64,000 nucleotides of DNA from NCBI RefSeq assembly GCF_014495845.1, contig NZ_CP061080.1, forward strand, positions 919,001-983,000, in the 5' to 3' direction. The stretch comes from Aquibium microcysteis (lineage in GTDB: Bacteria > Pseudomonadota > Alphaproteobacteria > Rhizobiales > Rhizobiaceae). Below are positions 60,688 through 64,000 of the stretch, one piece after another. Positions within the stretch are counted from its first letter, which is position 1. Every line of letters begins with the position of its first letter. Both the position numbers and the translations under genes were made by a program. A model generated the notes under the pieces. It ran no database searches, was not told where the DNA came from, and saw only the letters and a program-made list of their open reading frames with translations.

Positions 60688-61680
60688 ATGAAAGCCCTTC
60701 TGCCGCTCATCGCTTCATCTGCCATCGCCCTTTCCGTCGCCGCCGCCGACGCGAAGGATCTTATCCGCGTCGCCGGCAATTTCGCCGCCGAACACGCCTC
60801 GTCCCTGGCGATGGCGAAGTTCGAGGCGGAGCTCGAGCGCCTGTCGGGCGGCGAGATCGACGTCAACGTCTTTCCCGCCCAGCAGCTCGGCGGCGCGGCC
60901 GAGAACGTGCAGGCGGTCAAGATCGGCGCCATCGAGCTGATGTGGGTCGGCACCGCCTACCTGACCCGCACCGTTCCGGAACTCGAGGTCGTCGGGCTTC
61001 CGTTCCAGTTCCAGAGCCGCGAGCAGGCCTTCGCCATCGTCGACGGTCCGGTCGGCGCGGCACTCGACGCCAAGCTGGCCAAAGAGGGCATGACCTCGAT
61101 GGGCTACATGGAACTCGGCTTCCGCCACCTGACCAACAACGTCCGCCCGATCCGGACGATCGACGACATCGCCGGCCTCAAGATCCGCCTCCAGCCCAAC
61201 GAGACCCACCTCGCCACCTTCCGCGCGCTCGGCGCCAACCCGGTGGCCATGGACGTGAAGGAGCTCTATTCGGCGCTGGAGCAGAACGTCATCGACGGCC
61301 AGGAGAACCCCTTCGCCATCATCAATGTCGCCGGATACGCCGAGGTCCAGAAGAACATCTCCAACACCGGGCACTTCTTCGACTTCATCTCCGTGGCCGC
61401 CAACAAGAAGTGGTTCGACGGGCTCGACGCGGGCAAGCAGGCGATGGTCCGCGAGGCCATGGCGACCGCCGTCGCCTACCAGCGCGAACTGGCCGCCGAG
61501 CAGGACGCTGCCGGGCTGGCAACGCTGGTCGGCAAGGGCATGGTGTTCACCGAAGTCTCGCCCGAACTCGCCGCAGCGCTGCGCGAGAAGACCGCAGGCG
61601 TCGCGGCCGAAACCAAGGCCCGGCTCGATCCGGACCTGGTGACGCTGCTCGACGCCGAGACCGCGAAGCTCGGCATGTAG
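60688..61680 (+). CDS. dctP: TRAP transporter substrate-binding protein (DctP family)
   Basis: Periplasmic solute receptor of 330 residues. Signal peptide about 1-22 (LLPLIASSAIALSVAAADA). Classic DctP order: IRVAGNFAAEHASSLAMAKFEAEL, VFPAQQLGGAAENVQAVKIGAIELMW, FRHLTNNVRPI, IRLQPNETHLATFRALGANPVAM and the NPFAIINVAGYAEVQKNISNTGH loop. Unlike the receptor at 54076 it matches the carboxylate-binding DctP subgroup closely, including the Arg in GLKIRLQPN that usually pairs with a ligand carboxylate. Operon context (UraD upstream, racemase-like gene downstream) suggests an allantoate-, ureido- or hydantoin-type ligand. Confidence 0.92.
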   Translation: MKALLPLIASSAIALSVAAADAKDLIRVAGNFAAEHASSLAMAKFEAELERLSGGEIDVNVFPAQQLGGAAENVQAVKIGAIELMWVGTAYLTRTVPELEVVGLPFQFQSREQAFAIVDGPVGAALDAKLAKEGMTSMGYMELGFRHLTNNVRPIRTIDDIAGLKIRLQPNETHLATFRALGANPVAMDVKELYSALEQNVIDGQENPFAIINVAGYAEVQKNISNTGHFFDFISVAANKKWFDGLDAGKQAMVREAMATAVAYQRELAAEQDAAGLATLVGKGMVFTEVSPELAAALREKTAGVAAETKARLDPDLVTLLDAETAKLGM

Positions 61681-61683
61681 GCG

Positions 61684-62169
61684 ATGGCGATCGACCGCAT
61701 CCTCGCCTCGCTCCTGACGCGCGCCGATACCGGCGCGCGCCTCGTCGTCATGGCGGGCGCAGCGCTCATGGTCGTGGTCGTCGCGGCCCAGGTCGTCATG
61801 CGCTACGTCTTCAACGGGTCCTTCGACTGGGCCGACGAGGTGAGCCGGATCGCCTTCGTCTGGACGATCTTCATGGCGATCCCGCTCGGCATCCGCGACG
61901 GCACGCATGTCGGCATCGAACTCCTCGTGTCGCGCCTGCCGGTCAGGCTGCGCCGTCTGGTCGCCAGGCTGACCAGCGCGCTCGCCGCGATGATGATGGC
62001 GGTGGTGTCCTGGATCTCGATCGGGGTGGCGTCGGCCACCTGGTCGGAGCGGCTCGGGTCGATCGACATCACCTCGAGCGTCTTCTTCTTCCCCATCATC
62101 GCGGGCTCGCTACATGCGGCGCTGCATCTTGTCCGTCTCGCCCTGTCCCCGCAGGTCACCGGCCCATGA
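61684..62169 (+). CDS. dctQ: TRAP transporter small permease (DctQ)
   Basis: Protein of 161 residues with four hydrophobic segments (about 17-38, 50-68, 90-115, 125-145). FNGSFDWADEVSRIAFVWTIFMAIPLGIRDGTHVGIELL is the characteristic DctQ core. It begins 3 bp after the receptor stop and overlaps dctM by 4 bp. Confidence 0.92.
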   Translation: MAIDRILASLLTRADTGARLVVMAGAALMVVVVAAQVVMRYVFNGSFDWADEVSRIAFVWTIFMAIPLGIRDGTHVGIELLVSRLPVRLRRLVARLTSALAAMMMAVVSWISIGVASATWSERLGSIDITSSVFFFPIIAGSLHAALHLVRLALSPQVTGP

Positions 62170-63446
62170 GCCTCTTCGTCATCGTCCTGTTCCTGGTGCT
62201 CGCCTTCCTCGGCATGCCGCTGGCCTTCTCGCTCGGCGTCTCCGCGCTTGCGGGGCTGTGGCTGGCAGGCTTCGATGCGGCCGTGCTGGCGCCGCGCCTG
62301 CTCAACGCCGTCAACTCCTTCCCCCTGATGTCGATCCCGCTGTTCATGATCGCTGGCGAGCTCATGCTCAAGGGCGGCATCATGGAGCGGCTGGTGGACT
62401 TCGCGAACGCCTTCATCGGCCGGGTGCGCGGCGGTCTGGCGCAGGTCACCATCATTTCGGGCGCCGGCCTCGCTTCGGTCTCGGGCGCCGCCGTGGCCGA
62501 CGCCTCCGCGCTTTCGTCCACCCTGGTCCCGTCGCTTCGCCAGCAATACGGTCTCGGATTCTCCACCGGCATCGTGGCGGCCGCCGCCAATCTCGGGCCG
62601 ATCATTCCCCCGTCGGGCGCCATGATCGTCTACGCCTTCATGGCCGGGTCGAGCGTATCGGTCGGCGGGCTGTTCATGTCCGGCGTGGTGCCGGGGCTGA
62701 TCCTCTTCGTGAGCTTCATGGTGCTCTGCTGGTTCATCGCCTGGAAGCGGGACTATCCGCTGGCCGGCGCGCCGGTGACGCTTTCCAACATCGTGCACCA
62801 GACGCGGCGCAGCTTCGTCGTGTTCCTGATGCCGGTGATCGTCATCGGCGGCATCGTCGGCGGCATCTTCACGCCGACCGAGGGCGCGGCGGTGGGCGTC
62901 TGCTACGCGCTCTTCCTCGGCTTCTTCGTCACCCGCAGGCTGGAACTCGGTCACCTGCCGGAGGTGCTGCTGGGCGCGGCGAAGACCTCGGCGATGGTGG
63001 GCGCCATGATCGCCTTCGCCTCCACCGTGACGTTCCTGTTCACGATCGACCTGCTGCCGATGAAGCTGGCCGGGCTGCTGCAGGGGCTGACCGATGACCC
63101 GTTCCTGTTCCTGTGCCTGATCGCGGTCATGCTGCTGGTCGTCGGCATGTTCCTGGAATCGAACGCGGCCTACATCATGCTCGTGCCGCTGTTCCACCCG
63201 ATCGCCATGCAATACGGGCTCGACCCGCTGCATTTCGGCTTCCTGTTCGTCCTGAACCTCGTCATCGGCATGCTCACCCCGCCGGTCGGCGTGGTGCTGT
63301 TCGTCGTCTGCGGCATCACCGGCGTGAAGATGGGCGAGCTGGTCCGCGAGAGCTGGCCCTTCATCGCCGCCATGTACGCGGTGCTCGTGCTGTGCATGGT
63401 CTTCCCCGGCCTCGTCACCTGGCTGCCGGAAAGGCTCGGCTACTGA
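62166..63446 (+). CDS. dctM: TRAP transporter large permease (DctM)
   Basis: Channel subunit of 426 residues. ATG at 62166 overlaps the dctQ stop (ATGA). About 12 membrane segments. Landmarks: GMPLAFSLGVSALAGL, NSFPLMSIPLFMIAGELMLKGGIMERLV, AAAANLGPIIPPSGAMIVYA, GIFTPTEGAAVGVCYALFLGF and LVIGMLTPPVGVVLFV. Full length, with an intact inverted-repeat domain pattern. The next gene starts within its stop codon. Confidence 0.94.
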   Translation: MSLFVIVLFLVLAFLGMPLAFSLGVSALAGLWLAGFDAAVLAPRLLNAVNSFPLMSIPLFMIAGELMLKGGIMERLVDFANAFIGRVRGGLAQVTIISGAGLASVSGAAVADASALSSTLVPSLRQQYGLGFSTGIVAAAANLGPIIPPSGAMIVYAFMAGSSVSVGGLFMSGVVPGLILFVSFMVLCWFIAWKRDYPLAGAPVTLSNIVHQTRRSFVVFLMPVIVIGGIVGGIFTPTEGAAVGVCYALFLGFFVTRRLELGHLPEVLLGAAKTSAMVGAMIAFASTVTFLFTIDLLPMKLAGLLQGLTDDPFLFLCLIAVMLLVVGMFLESNAAYIMLVPLFHPIAMQYGLDPLHFGFLFVLNLVIGMLTPPVGVVLFVVCGITGVKMGELVRESWPFIAAMYAVLVLCMVFPGLVTWLPERLGY

Positions 63447-64000
63447 TGCGCCTGCTGCTGTTCAATCCCAACACCACCGCTGCGCTGACCCAGCGGCTGG
63501 CCGCCTCGGCGTCCCGCGTGCTGCCGGCCGACGTCGATCTCGTCCCGGTCACCGCCGGCACCGGCTTTCCCTACATTTCCTCCCGCGCGGAAGCGCAGAT
63601 CGCCGGTGCCGGCGTGCTCGACGTGCTGGCGGAAAGGGCAGGAACCTTCGATGCGGCGGTGATCGCCGCCTTCGGCGATCCGGGGCTCCACGCGGCGCGC
63701 GAACAGTTCGATCTGCCGGTTACCGGCCTGTCGGAGGCGGCCATGATCATGTCGCTGTCGCTCGGCGAACGCTTCGCCTTCGTCACCTTCTCGCGGCGGA
63801 TGCGGCCCTGGTACGACGAGCAGGTGGCGCGGGCAGGCCTCGCCATGCGCTTTGCCGGCACCTTCGCGCCGGAGGAAGGATTCGGTTCGATCTCGAGTGT
63901 CGCGGAGGAGATGCGCGAACCGCTCCTGCGCACCTGCCTGCGCGCGGCCGATGCGGCCGACGTCCTCATCCTCGCCGGCGCGCCGATCGCCGGCCTGGCG
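63446..64000 (+). CDS. Asp/Glu/hydantoin racemase-superfamily protein, 3'-truncated by window edge
   Basis: First 185 residues of a racemase-fold protein. The start ATG at 63446 shares a base with the dctM stop (TGATG). Family landmarks NPNTTAAL (7-14), FGDPGLHAAREQF (76-88) and GLSEAAMIMSLSLG match hydantoin/allantoin racemases. Both catalytic Cys positions are changed: the VIACFGDPG Cys is Ala75, and the LGCAGMA loop reads ILAGAPIAGLA with no Cys. The frame runs off the window end. Context (UraD, TRAP importer) suggests ureide metabolism, but with no Cys pair a classical two-base racemase mechanism is unlikely. Confidence 0.82.
   Translation, partial: MRLLLFNPNTTAALTQRLAASASRVLPADVDLVPVTAGTGFPYISSRAEAQIAGAGVLDVLAERAGTFDAAVIAAFGDPGLHAAREQFDLPVTGLSEAAMIMSLSLGERFAFVTFSRRMRPWYDEQVARAGLAMRFAGTFAPEEGFGSISSVAEEMREPLLRTCLRAADAADVLILAGAPIAGLA

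Overview
The window is high-GC, densely coded bacterial DNA. Three features point to a soil- or plant-associated alphaproteobacterium, probably of the Hyphomicrobiales: abundant TRAP, tripartite-tricarboxylate and peptide-type ABC uptake systems, an ADP-forming feruloyl-CoA synthetase type gene, and a giant Gly-rich AQS(I/V)GGGGG autotransporter. The taxonomic placement is inference. I saw no rRNA, tRNA, CRISPR array or intact insertion sequence.

Layout. 1-1854 is the end of a sugar or polysaccharide locus (glycosyltransferase, sugar epimerase). 1836-7200 is a four-gene ferulate/p-coumarate operon on the minus strand: hydroxycinnamoyl-CoA hydratase-lyase, ADP-forming feruloyl-CoA synthetase, vanillin-type aldehyde dehydrogenase and a second hydratase-lyase. 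7221-9375 holds a short-chain dehydrogenase, a LuxR-type regulator and a VOC protein. 9442-13386 is a minus-strand operon of FAD aromatic hydroxylase, IclR regulator, dienelactone hydrolase and alpha/beta hydrolase. 13539-16811 is a TctBAC uptake operon ending in a clear terminator, followed by a MarR regulator. 17478-26027 is a minus-strand mandelate-like set: aldehyde dehydrogenase, two thiamine-diphosphate enzymes, FMN 2-hydroxyacid dehydrogenase, FAD-linked oxidase and an ACMSD-type amidohydrolase. 26174-36445 holds a DsbA-fold isomerase, acyl-CoA synthetase, LysR regulator, and an amidase with a peptide-type ABC importer. 36537-42387 holds a double-hotdog thioesterase, a secreted feruloyl esterase, an enoyl-CoA hydratase and an orphan molybdenum hydroxylase subunit. 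42770-50881 is a 2,703-residue autotransporter. 51024-58640 holds a TRAP transporter with a metallo-beta-lactamase-fold protein, divergent from TetR, FAH-family hydrolase and acyl-CoA synthetase genes. 59079-64000 is a ureide/purine module: LysR, OHCU decarboxylase, TRAP transporter and a racemase-like protein cut by the window end.

How it fits together. Feruloyl esterase would release ferulate outside the cytoplasm, transporters would import it, the CoA ligase and hydratase-lyase would give vanillin and acetyl-CoA, and the dehydrogenase would give vanillate. No vanillate demethylase or ring-cleavage dioxygenase is in the window. The most interesting signal is a 17-bp inverted repeat, consensus TATCAGG-N3-CCTGATA, found upstream of five operons spread over 35 kb. 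In four of them it follows a -35-like hexamer by 2-5 bases. This suggests one repressor coordinates ester hydrolysis, side-chain cleavage, uptake and a mandelate-like pathway.
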